64,000 nt of DNA from Caulobacter sp. S45 (GCF_009765965.1 NZ_LMUL01000007.1:1-64000), one strand, 5' to 3'. Numbered from the stretch's first letter, positions 44,312-54,451 are shown. Numbers and translations: made by a program. The notes: a model not told the origin generated them from the sequence alone.

Positions 44312-45065
44312 GGCGCTGTCAGACCAAATTCACGCACGCTGAGTATGAAGGGTTCGCGCAGCCGCCGGTCCTCGCCAACGCCTTAATGGCGTCGATCCTT
44401 GCTGCCCAATCCAGGAAGAAGTCCTCCGAGGAGGAAGCTATGACACAGCGTGATATGTTCCGTTCCACCCCGCGGCCCTGGAACCGCGGACGCATCATTG
44501 AGCCGAAGCCGCCATTCAAAGCGAAGCATGTCTGGGCTATCGCCAGCAGTTGAAGGCCGGCGGACGGGTGCGAGATCTCGCCCTATTCGACTGCGGCATC
44601 GACGCCAAGCTACGTGGATGCGATCTCGTCAAGCTTCGGGTCAGCGATGTCGCTCCGGGCGGAGCGCTCCGACAAAGGGCGACGGTGATCCAGCAGAAGA
44701 CGGCCCGGCCCGTGCCGTTCGAAATCACCGACTCCACGCGCGAGGCGCTCTCGGCGTGACTGAAGCTTCGCGGCCCTCGAGAAGACGACTGGCTGTTCCC
44801 GAGCCGCGCCCGCTTAGGCGAGCACACGAGCACCCGCCATTGCGCCCGACTCGTGCAGAAATGGGTCGCCTTGATCGACCTCGAACCGAAGGCCTATGGC
44901 GCCCACAGCCTCCGTCGGACCAAGGTCGCCATGTTGTACAAGAAGACCGGCAACCTGCGCGCCTGCCAGCTGCTACTCGGACACCGCAAGCTAGAAAGCA
45001 CCGTGCGCTATCTCGGCATTGAGGTGGGTGGCGCGCTCGCGATGTCAGAGCAGGTAGATCTCTGA
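44312..45065 (+). mobile_element. Element D with tyrosine recombinase (decayed)
   Basis: A terminal-repeat-like sequence at 44312-44342 (GGCGCTGTCAGACCAAATTC, then ACGCACGCTGA) followed by CGCCGGTCCTCGCCAACGCC at about 44364-44383 and then a recombinase gene. The same terminal sequence and the CCTCGCCAACGCCTTA tail recur at 63278-63352, and the terminal part alone at 23808-23838. The right boundary is not visible; the stop of the recombinase at 45065 is used as a minimum. Confidence 0.55.
44440..45065 (+). pseudogene. Tyrosine recombinase/integrase, frameshift and nonsense
   Basis: Reads MTQRDMFRSTPRPWNRGRII from ATG 44440 until a missing base near 44535 (ATCGCC where ATCCGCC is expected). 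The protein continues one frame over (QQLKAGGRVRDLALFDCGID, then AKLRGCDLVKLRVSDV), meets an in-frame TGA at 44757-44759 where tryptophan is expected, and continues to 45065. Catalytic residues can be placed: Arg in KLRGCDL, HSLRR, LLGHRKLESTVRYLG with the final tyrosine. Restored length is about 208 residues, the size of the small integrases common in Rhizobiales and sphingomonads. Inactive as written. Confidence 0.85.
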
Positions 45066-45373
45066 CGCTTTCGCCCGCGGCCTCCAGGCTCGCGGGCCCT
45101 TGCCTCCACAAGCGGACGCCACGAACCGCCGTTGAGGGCGCAATCTCGCCGGCTGGACGGCGCAGCGGTTGACCGAACTGTTCGCTGCATGGGCGCGCGA
45201 CCGCGCAACCTGCGCGCGACCAGGTTGCCCGCAGCCGAACTCGGCCTGCTCGACCAGGACGTCAGTGACGCCAGGATGGTCGAGGCGATGGTCGTCCATC
45301 CGATCTTGAGAACCGGCCCATCGGGAGCACGCCCAAGGGCGTCCAGCGCCACGCCCTCCGCCGATGGACAAGC
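45066..45373. other. Gap with a fragment of repeat B
   Basis: No gene is supported. At about 45103-45165 the sequence CAAGCGGACGCCACG, GCCGTTGAGGGCGCAATCTC and GCCGGCTGGACGG matches the middle of the dispersed repeat B family. The rest shows nothing recognisable. Confidence 0.45.
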
Positions 45374-46717
45374 TCAGCCCGCCGTGCGCGCCTTGGCCAC
45401 CGCTTCGGGCGTCACTCGTCCCGGCTTGCCGCCGAAGTGGGAGACCACGTAGTTGGCGACCGCCGCCAGCTCGCCGTCGCTGTAGCCTCGGCCGAAGACC
45501 GGCATGAACACGGTCTGGCCGCGCACGCGCATGTGCGCCCCGTGCAGCATGACCTGGACCACGTTCAGGCCCGTCGGGTCGTTCACGGCCTGGCTGCCGA
45601 GGAGCGCGGCGTAAGGCGTTTGCTGGCCCTGGCCGTTCCACTGGTGGCAGCTGGCGCAGGCGCCCTCGAAGATGTGCTTGCCGAGCGCCCCGCCCGTATC
45701 GCCCGCTCCCGGCGCCCAGGCGCTGGAGGCCAGGACCGGGGCGGGTTGGAGGTCGACCTCGGTTCCTGCTTCGCCGGGCTGCGCGGGAATCTTGCGCAGG
45801 TAGGCGACCAGGGCGGCGGTGTCCTGCGGAGTGAGATATTGCAGGCTGTTCTCCACCGCCTCGCCCATCGGCCCGGCGGCCGAGCCGCGCCCGTTGGCAT
45901 GGCCCGCGGCCAGATAGTCGGCGAGTTGCGCGTCGGACCAGCCGCCCACGCCGAAACGCTTGTCGGGGGTGATGTTCCAGGCCCGCCAGCCCTGCAGCTC
46001 CGCGCCGGCGAACTGGCGGTTGGCCTTCATGGCGAAGGCCAGGTTTCGGGGCGTATGGCACTCGCCGCAATGGCCAAGCGCGGTGGCCAGGTAAGCGCCG
46101 CGGTTCTCCTCGGCGCTCAGGGCCGGATCGGGCTGGAAGCGCCGGTCCTTCAGGAACACCAGGTTCCAGAACCACATGCTCCAGCGCTGGTTGAACGGGA
46201 AGGCCAGGTGGTTGGCGCGGTTGGGCTGGCGCACCGCGGGCAGGCTGAACAGGTAGGCCTTGATCGCCAGTGCATCGTCGCGGCTCATGGCGGTGTAGGA
46301 GGTGTAGGGCATCGACGGGTATAGATGCTTGCCCCCCTTGCCGACGCCCTTCCGCACGGCGTTGACGAAGTCGTCGTCGCTCCAGCTTCCGATCCCGGTC
46401 TCGCGGTCGGCGGTGATGTTGGTGGCGTACATCGTCCCGAACGGCAGCTTGAACGGCAGACCGCCGGCATAGGCCTTGCCGCCCGGTGCGGTGTGGCAGG
46501 CGACGCAGTCCGCCGCGCGCGCCAGGTATTCGCCGCGCTGCACCAACGGAGACGCCTGGGCGGCGGAGGCCGGCTGCACGCTCTGGGACGGCGCGGGCGC
46601 GGCGTCCTGGGCGTGGGCGGAGGCGCGCAGGATCGACGTCTCGTGCAGCGCGAGCGTGGATACGCCAAGCGTGACGGCGCCTAGCAGGGCGATGCGGAGG
46701 GTGGGCCGGGTCTTCAC
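45374..46717 (-). CDS. Triheme cytochrome c for a molybdenum hydroxylase
   Basis: 447 residues: signal peptide (LRIALLGAVTLGVSTLALHE), then three class I cytochrome domains with CVACH (near residue 71), CGECH (near 214) and CASCH (near 358). The pattern matches membrane-associated cytochromes that accept electrons from alcohol dehydrogenases and from periplasmic xanthine-dehydrogenase-like enzymes. Its ATG overlaps the stop of the molybdenum subunit by 4 nt, so it is part of a three-gene operon and would take electrons from that enzyme to the respiratory chain. The start at 46717 has the full signal peptide. Confidence 0.9.
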   Translation of the reverse strand: MKTRPTLRIALLGAVTLGVSTLALHETSILRASAHAQDAAPAPSQSVQPASAAQASPLVQRGEYLARAADCVACHTAPGGKAYAGGLPFKLPFGTMYATNITADRETGIGSWSDDDFVNAVRKGVGKGGKHLYPSMPYTSYTAMSRDDALAIKAYLFSLPAVRQPNRANHLAFPFNQRWSMWFWNLVFLKDRRFQPDPALSAEENRGAYLATALGHCGECHTPRNLAFAMKANRQFAGAELQGWRAWNITPDKRFGVGGWSDAQLADYLAAGHANGRGSAAGPMGEAVENSLQYLTPQDTAALVAYLRKIPAQPGEAGTEVDLQPAPVLASSAWAPGAGDTGGALGKHIFEGACASCHQWNGQGQQTPYAALLGSQAVNDPTGLNVVQVMLHGAHMRVRGQTVFMPVFGRGYSDGELAAVANYVVSHFGGKPGRVTPEAVAKARTAG

Positions 46718-49011
46718 GCCTCTTCTCCCGCGTCGGATCGGCCGGAACCGGCGACCGCCGCCCCGGCGAGGACCAGGGCTCCGAGCGGCAGGGCGGTCAG
46801 CACCGCCTTCTGCGCACCCTTGTCCTGGACCAGCAGGCCGCGGTCGATGGGCAGGGTCCGGATGCGCATGCCCGTCGCCGCGAAGATGGCGTTACCGAGG
46901 GCCGGCGCGGCGATGGCGGTGCCGACCTCGCCGATGCCGCCGGGCGCCTCGCTGCTATGCACGATGTGGACTTCCAGCGGCGGGGTCTCGTTCATCCGCA
47001 TCATGCGGTAATCGTTGAAGTTGCTCTGCTGGACCGCCCCGCCTTCATAGGTGATCTGACTGTAGAGCGCGCCGGTCCAGCCGAACACCAGGCCGCCCTG
47101 GATCTGGGCCTCGACCGTGTTGGGATTGACCACCATCCCGCAGTCCACGGCGCTGACCGACCGGAGCAGACGGATCTCGCCCTGGGCCGAGACCTCGATC
47201 TCGACCATGGTGCAGACATGGCTGCCGAAGGGCGAGGCGACCGCCACTCCGCGCCCGATACGCCCGCCGGAGCGTGGCGAGTCCCAGCCCATCTTCTCCG
47301 CGGCCAGGTTCAGCACGCCCAGCACGCGGGGGTTCTTCTGCAGCAAGGCCCGGCGGTAGGCGACCGGGTCCTTGCCGGCCGCATGGGCGCACTCGTCGAT
47401 GAAGCTCTCGACCTTGAATAGGTTGTGGGTCGGTCCCACCCCACGCCACCAGCCGACCGCCATGCCGTTGGGCATGTCGTGGCGCACCCATTCCACCCGC
47501 AGGTTGGGGAAGTCGTAGGGCGGCTCGGCGGAGCCCTCCACCGTGTCGCTGTCCAGGCCGTCCTTGCGCAGCCCTGCCGGCACCCAGCGGCGCATGACCG
47601 ACTCGCTGGTCACCCGGTCGGTCCAGGCCACCGGCAGGCCGTCGCCGCCGAGCACGGCGCCGATGCGGTCGTGATAGGCCGGGCGCGGCACGTCGTGCTG
47701 GATGTCCTGCTCGCGGGTCCAGATCACCTTCACCGGATAGCCGAGCGGCTTGGCGATCCGCACCGCCAGGCGCACCGAATCCTCCTCCAGCCGCCGGCCG
47801 AAACCGCCGCCGAGATAGTGGTTGTGCAAGATGATCTTGTCGGCCGGCAGGCCCGTGACCGCCGCGGCGGCGTCGACGCAACGCACCGGCACCTGGGTTC
47901 CGACCCAGATTTCGCAGGCGTCCGGGCGCACGTGCACCAGCGCGTTCAACGGCTCCATCGGCGCATGGGCCAGCATCGGCACTTGGTAGACCGCATCGAG
48001 CCTGTGGCCGCCGCCGCGGCCGACGTCGCCGACCTCGCGCGCCACCAGCGCCTTGCCATTCAGGGAGCTGTCGTCCAGGCCTTTGAACAGGGCCGCCGTG
48101 GAGAAGTCGGCGTGCTCGCCCCCGTCCCACTCGATCTTGAGGGCGTCGGCCCCAGTCTTGGCGGCCCAGAAGTGATCGCCGCTGACGGCGACCGCGTCGT
48201 CCAGATGGATCACGTCGCGCACGCCCGGAACGGCGCGGGCGGCGCTGTCGTCCACAGACTTCACGCGACCGCCATAGATCGGGCATTGCACCACGACGGC
48301 GATCTTCATTCCCGGCGTGCTTGCATCCATGCCGTAGATGGCGGAACCGTCCACCTTCGCCGCCGTGTCGAGCCGGCGGAACGATTTGCCGATGAGGGCG
48401 AAGTCCTTGGGGTCCTTCAGCGTCACCTTGGGCGGCACAGGCTGGCGGGCGGCGGCCTCGGCCAGTTCGCCGTAAGTTGCGGTGCGGCCGCTGGCGGCGT
48501 GATGAACCACCCCGCGCTCCACCGTGCAGGCTGCCGGATCGACGCTCCAATTCTTGGCCGCCGCGCCAACCAGCATGACGCGCGCCACCGCGCCCGCCTC
48601 GCGCAACACCTGCCAGGCCGCCCGCGTCGAAGTAGAGCCGCCGGTCGCCTGCATCTTCAAAGCGGGCATGGCGTACAACGCTTCGTTGGGCGGCGCGTGC
48701 TCGAGCACGACCTGATCCAAGCCGATGTCGAGTTCCTCCGCCATCAGCGTGGCCTCACCGGTATAGACGCCCTGTCCCATCTCCACGTTCGGCATCACCA
48801 GGCGGACGGGGCCCGCCCGATCGATGCGGATGAAGGCGTTGGGGGCGAAGGCCGGGGCGCCGTCTGCAGCTGCAGCGGCGGGATCGCCGGCCTGGGGCCT
48901 CGCGTCGGCCATGGCCTGCGCTCGCCCGCCGCGCAGGATGGTGAAGGCCAGGGTGAACCCGCCGCCGGCCAGCATCAGGTCGCGGCGGTTGAGAGCCAGC
49001 GGCGCGTTCAT
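46714..49011 (-). CDS. Molybdenum hydroxylase large subunit, IorB-like
   Basis: 765 residues. Tat signal at the N-terminus ([20 protein letters not shown]). Isoquinoline 1-oxidoreductase beta-type layout with [20 protein letters not shown] early, a hammerhead-like segment ([19 protein letters not shown]), [36 protein letters not shown] and the catalytic glutamate in [20 protein letters not shown]. It hydroxylates an aldehyde or N-heterocycle in the periplasm; which one is unknown. ATG 49011 overlaps the small-subunit stop by 4 nt. It lacks a separate FAD subunit, unlike the paoABC set; electrons would go to the triheme cytochrome. Confidence 0.9.
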   Translation of the reverse strand: MNAPLALNRRDLMLAGGGFTLAFTILRGGRAQAMADARPQAGDPAAAAADGAPAFAPNAFIRIDRAGPVRLVMPNVEMGQGVYTGEATLMAEELDIGLDQVVLEHAPPNEALYAMPALKMQATGGSTSTRAAWQVLREAGAVARVMLVGAAAKNWSVDPAACTVERGVVHHAASGRTATYGELAEAAARQPVPPKVTLKDPKDFALIGKSFRRLDTAAKVDGSAIYGMDASTPGMKIAVVVQCPIYGGRVKSVDDSAARAVPGVRDVIHLDDAVAVSGDHFWAAKTGADALKIEWDGGEHADFSTAALFKGLDDSSLNGKALVAREVGDVGRGGGHRLDAVYQVPMLAHAPMEPLNALVHVRPDACEIWVGTQVPVRCVDAAAAVTGLPADKIILHNHYLGGGFGRRLEEDSVRLAVRIAKPLGYPVKVIWTREQDIQHDVPRPAYHDRIGAVLGGDGLPVAWTDRVTSESVMRRWVPAGLRKDGLDSDTVEGSAEPPYDFPNLRVEWVRHDMPNGMAVGWWRGVGPTHNLFKVESFIDECAHAAGKDPVAYRRALLQKNPRVLGVLNLAAEKMGWDSPRSGGRIGRGVAVASPFGSHVCTMVEIEVSAQGEIRLLRSVSAVDCGMVVNPNTVEAQIQGGLVFGWTGALYSQITYEGGAVQQSNFNDYRMMRMNETPPLEVHIVHSSEAPGGIGEVGTAIAAPALGNAIFAATGMRIRTLPIDRGLLVQDKGAQKAVLTALPLGALVLAGAAVAGSGRSDAGEEA

Positions 49012-49520
49012 GACTGCGCTCCGGGGCCCGCAGGCGCGGCGATGGGAACGGTCGGCATGGCCGTGGTTCGTCCGGTGGCGGCGAGCTTGATCGCCTCGCG
49101 GATGCGGGCGTAGGTCCCGCAGCGGCAGATGTTGCCCGACATGGCCGCATCGATGTCGGCGTCGGTCGGATCGGGCGTATGCGTCAGCAGGGCCGCTGCG
49201 CTCATCACCTGGCCGGATTGACAGTAGCCGCACTGGACCACCTCGATCTCGAGCCAGGCCTGCTGTACCTTTTGTCCCGCCGGGGTCTGGCCCACGGCCT
49301 CCACCGTCGTCACCGGACGCGAGCCCAGCGCGGAAACCGGCAGTACGCAGGACCGCATCGCCTGGCCCGCCACATGCACGGTGCAGGCGCCGCACTGGGC
49401 GACGCCGCAGCCGAACTTGGTGCCCGTCAGGCCGACCACGTCGCGCAGCACCCACAGCAGGGGCATGTCCGGCGGGACGTCCACGTCATGGCTCTGTCCG
49501 TTGACGTTGAGGGTGAACAT
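49008..49520 (-). CDS. [2Fe-2S] small subunit, IorA-like
   Basis: 170 residues. First cluster: [16 protein letters not shown] with an upstream FGC cysteine and a later MRSCVLP cysteine; second cluster: [16 protein letters not shown] and [15 protein letters not shown]. There is no signal peptide of its own, so it should be co-exported with the Tat-tagged large subunit. The C-terminal 25 residues are alanine/proline rich. ATG 49520 ([18 protein letters not shown]) is the family start. First gene of the operon; promoter expected in 49521-49640. Confidence 0.9.
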   Translation of the reverse strand: MFTLNVNGQSHDVDVPPDMPLLWVLRDVVGLTGTKFGCGVAQCGACTVHVAGQAMRSCVLPVSALGSRPVTTVEAVGQTPAGQKVQQAWLEIEVVQCGYCQSGQVMSAAALLTHTPDPTDADIDAAMSGNICRCGTYARIREAIKLAATGRTTAMPTVPIAAPAGPGAQS

Positions 49521-50031
49521 CGTCCCAGCCTCCCGAACGCGATACGCCGGCCGTACAATCGGCCACCGTGCCTTAGCCATCCCGCAAAATCAGCATGAGG
49601 TCGCCGCCCAAGTCCAGCTTATTGCGTTACGAATTCCGACTGCATAGTGCAGCAAAATTGGCTGTCGAAATGTGAGCAACCAGGATTTGAAGGAGATGAA
49701 CTCATTTTAAGCGCCCGAATTAAATATCTACCCAGCGATTTAGGACGCGCTATGCCTGGGATCGGATTTCATCGCCGGCCGCGAAGAGACGCATTGGGCG
49801 AAGGTGACGATATAAAGACTCGCGCTGGTACCTGCGAGACCAAGCGGAAACCAGCTTTCAAAAGCCGTTTCTTGCGCACCGTCCAGGCGACCGATGCATA
49901 AGCTCCCCATTGTCCGGAACCGGAAAGGGGTCACATGTCCGAAATGGGCGCATTTTTGCCGTCGCTGGGTTGATCACTAATTTCGTGAGACGCGTGTTAA
50001 GTCGACAGTACTGATGTCGCCGACGATGAGA
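49521..50031. other. Intergenic region with no supported gene
   Basis: 510 bases between the molybdenum hydroxylase operon and the AraC gene. It is AT-richer around 49600-49740 and probably contains the operon promoter. A plus-strand frame 49647-49901 and a minus-strand frame 49740-49934 overlap each other and neither shows family similarity or a ribosome site. Confidence 0.4.
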
Positions 50032-50952
50032 TCAGCCCGTCGGCTTGGCCGCACGTCGTGCATACGCGCCGGGAGGCATGCCGCGGATTCGCCGGAAGGC
50101 CGCCCCGAACGACTTCTCCGAGTCGTAGCCGACCGAGTGCGCGACGGCCGATACCGTCAGGCCTGTCGACGCTAGGCGCTCCGCAGCGAGGCTCATGCGC
50201 CATCTGATGACGTAGTCCATTGGCGGAAGACCGACGGCTTGCCGAAAGCGCGTTGCAAACACCGTCCTCGACATGGCGGCCTCCGAAGCGAGCTCGCCCA
50301 GCGTCCAGCGCTTGGCCGGTTCGCGATGGACGGCCCCGATCGCCGCACGCAGCCCGCGGTCGCCAAGCGCGACCAGCCAGTTCGCGGCCCCTGCGGGCGC
50401 GGCGTCCAGATGGGAGCGGATGAGCTGGACCAGCAGCATGGTCGCGATCTGCTGGGCGACGAGGTCGCCTCCCGGCCTATCGGTTTTCATCTCCTCGCGT
50501 AGCCGGTCGATGCACCATCTCACGACCGCATGGTTGGCTTTGTCCGTTGCGCGGACAACAGGCGGCAGCGCGTCCAGGAGGACAGCGGCGTGGTCGTCGG
50601 CGAGCTGGAAATAGCCTCCGAGGCTCAGAAAGTCCCCGCCGCCGTTCAGGATCGCGATACGGCCGTCCCGCGCAGGCGATACGAGGGTGCGTCCGTCGAT
50701 GGGCGGCAAGGACAGGTCGTTGGCGAAGTGGAACGGGCGTCCCCGGGTCAGCAGGACGCAGTCGCCCGCGCGTAGAAGAATCGGATCGCCTGCGTCCTCC
50801 ACCACGAGCCAGCACTGGCCGGATACGATGGCTTGGAACTTGACGCCGTCCGTCGCGCCGAAGCCAACGGCCCAGGATCCGCCAGCGTCAAGACCGCCTG
50901 AGACGTAGGCCTTGAGCCGAACCAATGACAGGACGGAAGACAGCGGATCCAT
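50032..50952 (-). CDS. AraC-family transcriptional regulator
   Basis: 306 residues. N-terminal cupin-type ligand domain of the AraC_binding_2/cupin_6 kind (VSGQCWLVVEDAGDPILLRA, GDCVLLTRGRPFHFAND), and C-terminal AraC DNA-binding domain with two helix-turn-helix units (WTLGELASEAAMSRTVFATR and TVSAVAHSVGYDSEKSFGAA, then FRRIRGMPPGAYARR). ATG 50952 (MDPLSSVLSL) is preferred to 51021. It is divergent from the epimerase/CocE pair, with 125 nt between starts, so it probably controls that pair. Confidence 0.88.
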   Translation of the reverse strand: MDPLSSVLSLVRLKAYVSGGLDAGGSWAVGFGATDGVKFQAIVSGQCWLVVEDAGDPILLRAGDCVLLTRGRPFHFANDLSLPPIDGRTLVSPARDGRIAILNGGGDFLSLGGYFQLADDHAAVLLDALPPVVRATDKANHAVVRWCIDRLREEMKTDRPGGDLVAQQIATMLLVQLIRSHLDAAPAGAANWLVALGDRGLRAAIGAVHREPAKRWTLGELASEAAMSRTVFATRFRQAVGLPPMDYVIRWRMSLAAERLASTGLTVSAVAHSVGYDSEKSFGAAFRRIRGMPPGAYARRAAKPTG

Positions 50953-51077
50953 TGAAGCTCCGTACGATCGAATACCAAAACCGGATGCCAGGGTGTCGAC
51001 CGTATCGCGCTTCTCGCACAATTTCCAGGTGCTGGCGGGGACCCTAGGTCCGACCGGCGAAGGCGGCAGGGAACGGA

Positions 51078-52040
51078 ATGAAGGTGTTTGTCACCGGCGC
51101 GACCGGGTTTATCGGCTCAGCGGTCACCAGCGAACTCCTGCGCGCCGGGCACGAGGTTGCGGGTCTGGTGCGGTCCAGCGAGTCCGCCGAACGGCTGAAG
51201 GGCATGGGCGCCACGCCCGTCAGCGGGTCGGTCGAAGATCTCGACGTACTCAAACGCGCCGCCGCCGACGCCGACGGCGTGATCCACACCGCCTTCTTCC
51301 ATGGCTTCTCCCAGCCGAGCCTCGGCACGCGGCTGGGAATCATCTTCGGCGGCAGCCCGGCCGGAATCGTGGGCCGCTTCATGACCGCCGCTGTTGAAGC
51401 GGACCGGCGGGCGATCGAGACGTTCGGATCGGCGTTGCGAGGGCGCGACAGCGCCTTGGTCATCGCCTTCCCGACGATGGCGATGCGCCAGGGCGGGTTC
51501 GCCGACGAGGATGACCTTGCAGACCCGCGCGCGGCCGGCGGCGTCAGGGCCCGCTCTGAGCAGACGACGCTGGCCCTAGCTTCCGCTGGGCTGCGGGCCT
51601 GCGTGGTGCGTCTGCCACCGTCGGTTCACGACGAGACGAAGCTCGGGCTCGTCACGCAGCTCGTGACGATCGCTCGCAAGAAAGGCGTTTCCGCCTTCGT
51701 CGGAGACGGCGCCAATCGGTGGGGCGCAGGGCATCGACTCGACGCGGCGCACCTGTTCCGGCTTGCGATCGAGGGAGGCGAAGCCGGTGGCCGCTATCAC
51801 GCCGCCGCTGAGAACATGCCGTTCCGCGCCATCGCCGAGACGGTCGGCCGCGACGTAGGCGTTCCGGTTCGGAGCATGTCGCCCGAGGAGGCGAAGCGCC
51901 ACTTCGGTTGGCTCACCCCCTTCGTCGCCGCCGACAATCCCGTGTCGAGCCAGAAGACACAGGCGCGGCTGTCTTGGCGGCCGCAAAACCCGTCTCTGCT
52001 TCCCGACCTCGCCGCGCACCTCCGCCGTCCCGTCCGCTGA
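51078..52040 (+). CDS. NAD(P)-dependent SDR, epimerase type
   Basis: 320 residues, atypical/extended SDR. N-terminal VFVTGATGFIGSAVTSELLR binds NAD(P); VIHTAFFHG follows, and a later ALRACVVRLPPSVHD segment and GRYHAAAENMPFRAIAETVG are those of the YwnB/NmrA-like 3-beta-hydroxysteroid-dehydrogenase-related group. The classical YxxxK is not clear, so activity on a specific substrate cannot be stated. It is the first gene after the divergent AraC regulator and is followed 62 nt later by the CocE-type hydrolase. Confidence 0.85.
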   Translation: MKVFVTGATGFIGSAVTSELLRAGHEVAGLVRSSESAERLKGMGATPVSGSVEDLDVLKRAAADADGVIHTAFFHGFSQPSLGTRLGIIFGGSPAGIVGRFMTAAVEADRRAIETFGSALRGRDSALVIAFPTMAMRQGGFADEDDLADPRAAGGVRARSEQTTLALASAGLRACVVRLPPSVHDETKLGLVTQLVTIARKKGVSAFVGDGANRWGAGHRLDAAHLFRLAIEGGEAGGRYHAAAENMPFRAIAETVGRDVGVPVRSMSPEEAKRHFGWLTPFVAADNPVSSQKTQARLSWRPQNPSLLPDLAAHLRRPVR

Positions 52041-52102
52041 CACTGCACCGATCAAGCGGCTGGTGAACCACGCCCGCCCAGCCGCAATCGAGGAGAGAAC
52101 CC

Positions 52103-53896
52103 ATGAAGATCAAGTCCACCGCGCCGATCGCGCTCGCCCTGGCCCTTGCGGCCGTCAATCCCGCCATGAGCAAGGTCGTGAAGACCGGCGTGCCGGGCAT
52201 GCTGCTGGACCACGATGTGGCGGTGACCATGTCCGACGGCGTCCGGCTCAGCGTCAACGTGTACCGACCGGACAAGCCGGGCCGGTATCCGGTGCTGATG
52301 CTGATGGGGCCTTACGGCAAGGACACGCCCATGGCGGACGCGCCCGCGTACAAGACATCGTGGGCCAAGCTTGTCGCAAAGTATCCCGACCTGTGCGGCA
52401 AGTCGTCGTGTCGCTTCATTCGCTTCGAGGCGCCCGATCCCGAACGGTGGGTGCCGAATGGCTACATCGTCGTCCACGCCGACGTGCGGGGCGCGGGCAA
52501 ATCGCTGGGCATGCTCGATCCCCTTTCGCCGCGCGAGACGGAGGACTTCGCGACCTTGATCACCTGGGCGGCGCACCAGTCGTGGAGCAACGGCAAGGTC
52601 GGTCTGCTCGGCACCTCCTACCAGGCGATCAACCAGTATCAGGTCGCAGCGCGCCAGCCGCAGGGCCTTGCCGCCATCCTCCCGTGGGAGGGTGCGTTCG
52701 ATGAATATCGCGAGATCGCCTACGCCGGCGGCATGTTGAACGTCGCCTGGAAGTTCTGGTTCGACAACCAGGTGGCGACAAACCAGAACGGCCAAGCCGC
52801 CTCGCCGCTGGTCGACATGAACACGGGCGAGAAGAGCACTGGGTCGCCATTGCCCGAGCCTCTCCTGAAGCAGAACCGGACGGCGCCCATCGAGGCCATC
52901 GCCAGCCATCCGTTCGACGGCGCCTACTATGCCGAGCGCCATGCTGATCCTAGCCGCATCACCGTTCCCATGCTGGTGGTCGCCAACTGGGCGGGCTGGA
53001 GCACGGCGGGCTACCTGGCGGCGCCTGGTCCGAACAAATGGCTGCGCATCGAGAGTGGGGATCACCTGTCGCCCTTCTATTCGGACGAGTCGATCGCGGT
53101 TCAGAAGCGGTTCTTCGACCATTTCCTCAAGGACGCCGACAACGGTTGGGACAAGGAGCCGAAGGTCGAAATCCAGGTCCGGCGCCCGGATGGCGCGACC
53201 TGGCGAGCGGAGACCGCGTGGCCGATTCCATCGACCCGTTGGCAGCGCTTCAACCTCGACGCCTCGGCCGGCTCAATGAGCCCCGAGGCGGTCGGGGCGG
53301 CCTCCAGCAAGAGCTATCCCGGTCTTGCCGGCGGTCTGACGTTCACCACTACGCCCTTCGAGCGGGAGACTGAGTTCACCGGGCCGGTCGGTGTTCACGT
53401 CTGGGTCGCCTCCTCTTTGAACGACATGGATGTCTTCGCTGCGGTCAGGCTGATCGACCCACAGGGGCGCGACGTAGCGTTCATGGGCAATAGTGATGCC
53501 AATGTTCCGCTCGCCATAGGGTTCCTGCGCGTCTCGCACAGGGCCGTCGATCCGGCGAGGTCAACCGAATGGATGCAATACCATCCGCACACGGGCGCAG
53601 ACCCTATGCAGCCCGGCGAGTTCTACCCCGTCGATCTCGAGTTCGCCAACCCGATGAGCATCGTCGTGCCCAAGGGCTATCGCCTCGCGCTGACGATCGG
53701 CGGTAAGGATTTCGGCTACCCGCCGGGCTCGAACACCGTGCATGCGAACGACTATCCCATGCCGAACACGGAAAATTCCGGTCTGTATTTCGCGGCGCAT
53801 CCCAACCGCGACCCGAAACTGTATGGAGGGACGAACATGATCGCTACAGGAGGGGATCGCCCCTCCTACCTGCTGCTGCCGAGAATCGGCGATTGA
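52103..53896 (+). CDS. CocE/NonD-family hydrolase
   Basis: 597 residues. Signal-peptide-like start (STAPIALALALAAVNPAMS), X-Pro dipeptidyl-peptidase-type alpha/beta-hydrolase domain with VTMSDGVRLSVNVYRPDKPG, oxyanion region NGYIVVHADVRGAGKS, nucleophile serine in GLLGTSYQAINQYQ, acid region VVANWAGWSTAGY and histidine in ESGDHLSPFYSD; then the C-terminal jelly-roll domain (TGPVGVHVWVASSLNDMDVF). Enzymes of this class hydrolyse esters or acylated amino compounds. The GTSYQA elbow has Ala where most have Gly. Likely co-regulated with the SDR by the AraC protein. Confidence 0.88.
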   Translation: MKIKSTAPIALALALAAVNPAMSKVVKTGVPGMLLDHDVAVTMSDGVRLSVNVYRPDKPGRYPVLMLMGPYGKDTPMADAPAYKTSWAKLVAKYPDLCGKSSCRFIRFEAPDPERWVPNGYIVVHADVRGAGKSLGMLDPLSPRETEDFATLITWAAHQSWSNGKVGLLGTSYQAINQYQVAARQPQGLAAILPWEGAFDEYREIAYAGGMLNVAWKFWFDNQVATNQNGQAASPLVDMNTGEKSTGSPLPEPLLKQNRTAPIEAIASHPFDGAYYAERHADPSRITVPMLVVANWAGWSTAGYLAAPGPNKWLRIESGDHLSPFYSDESIAVQKRFFDHFLKDADNGWDKEPKVEIQVRRPDGATWRAETAWPIPSTRWQRFNLDASAGSMSPEAVGAASSKSYPGLAGGLTFTTTPFERETEFTGPVGVHVWVASSLNDMDVFAAVRLIDPQGRDVAFMGNSDANVPLAIGFLRVSHRAVDPARSTEWMQYHPHTGADPMQPGEFYPVDLEFANPMSIVVPKGYRLALTIGGKDFGYPPGSNTVHANDYPMPNTENSGLYFAAHPNRDPKLYGGTNMIATGGDRPSYLLLPRIGD

Positions 53897-54085
53897 TTTT
53901 AGCGACCGATCGCCCAGCCTCGTGAGCGTGAGCTTTGAATCAACTACCATTCAAGTCCGGTGTTGGGATTGGTTATTGTGGCTGAATAGTCCAAGCAACC
54001 GCCATTAGAGTCGGCCTGAGCGAGAAGTTCAAGGGCGCTCGAATGTCGGAATTCTGGAGGACAGCGGATGTCGGATATCGGCGCT

Positions 54086-54451
54086 TTAGTGGCCGCCAGC
54101 GACCCAGGAGATACCGGCGCGGCCTAGTTCTTCCGCCAACGCGCCTTCTAGCTCTAGTGCCTCCCAACGCCGCAACGGGTTGAGGTGGTCCACCAAGTCG
54201 GGCAGTAGGCGCACGCCGAAGCGATTGACCTCGCGGCTGGCCTTGTAGCCCGTCTTATGTTGATCAAAACGTTGGTCAGGGTCACGTGAGGTCTCCCCAA
54301 CGTACAGGCCCCATCTGCAAGCGCGTCGGGGGTCTTCTAGCAGCGCAATGTAGACGTGGTGGTTTGCGCCCCGACTGTTTGCGGTTGTTGCATGCAACCG
54401 TAGCGTGGCTCGGCGGGCTGTAGCCATCCAATCTGGCGGAGGACGGGACAT
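54086..54451 (-). CDS. GIY-YIG-type nuclease domain protein
   Basis: 121 residues. The motif pair appears as HHVYIALLED and RWGLYVGETSRDPDQRFDQH, with the conserved Arg-x-x-x-His pattern, and a glutamate-bearing helix near the C-terminus (LRRWEALELEGALAEELG). ATG 54451 is chosen because AGAAGG lies 5 nt upstream; the frame is open to 54649 but that part is arginine-rich and overlaps repeat B. Single-domain GIY-YIG proteins are of unknown function, sometimes in restriction or repair. It stands alone beside a repeat. Confidence 0.7.
   Translation of the reverse strand: MSRPPPDWMATARRATLRLHATTANSRGANHHVYIALLEDPRRACRWGLYVGETSRDPDQRFDQHKTGYKASREVNRFGVRLLPDLVDHLNPLRRWEALELEGALAEELGRAGISWVAGGH

Noticed and set aside
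47425-49113. 562-codon plus-strand open frame
   Set aside because: Antisense to the IorB-like large subunit, with histidine/arginine-rich shadow sequence and no domains.
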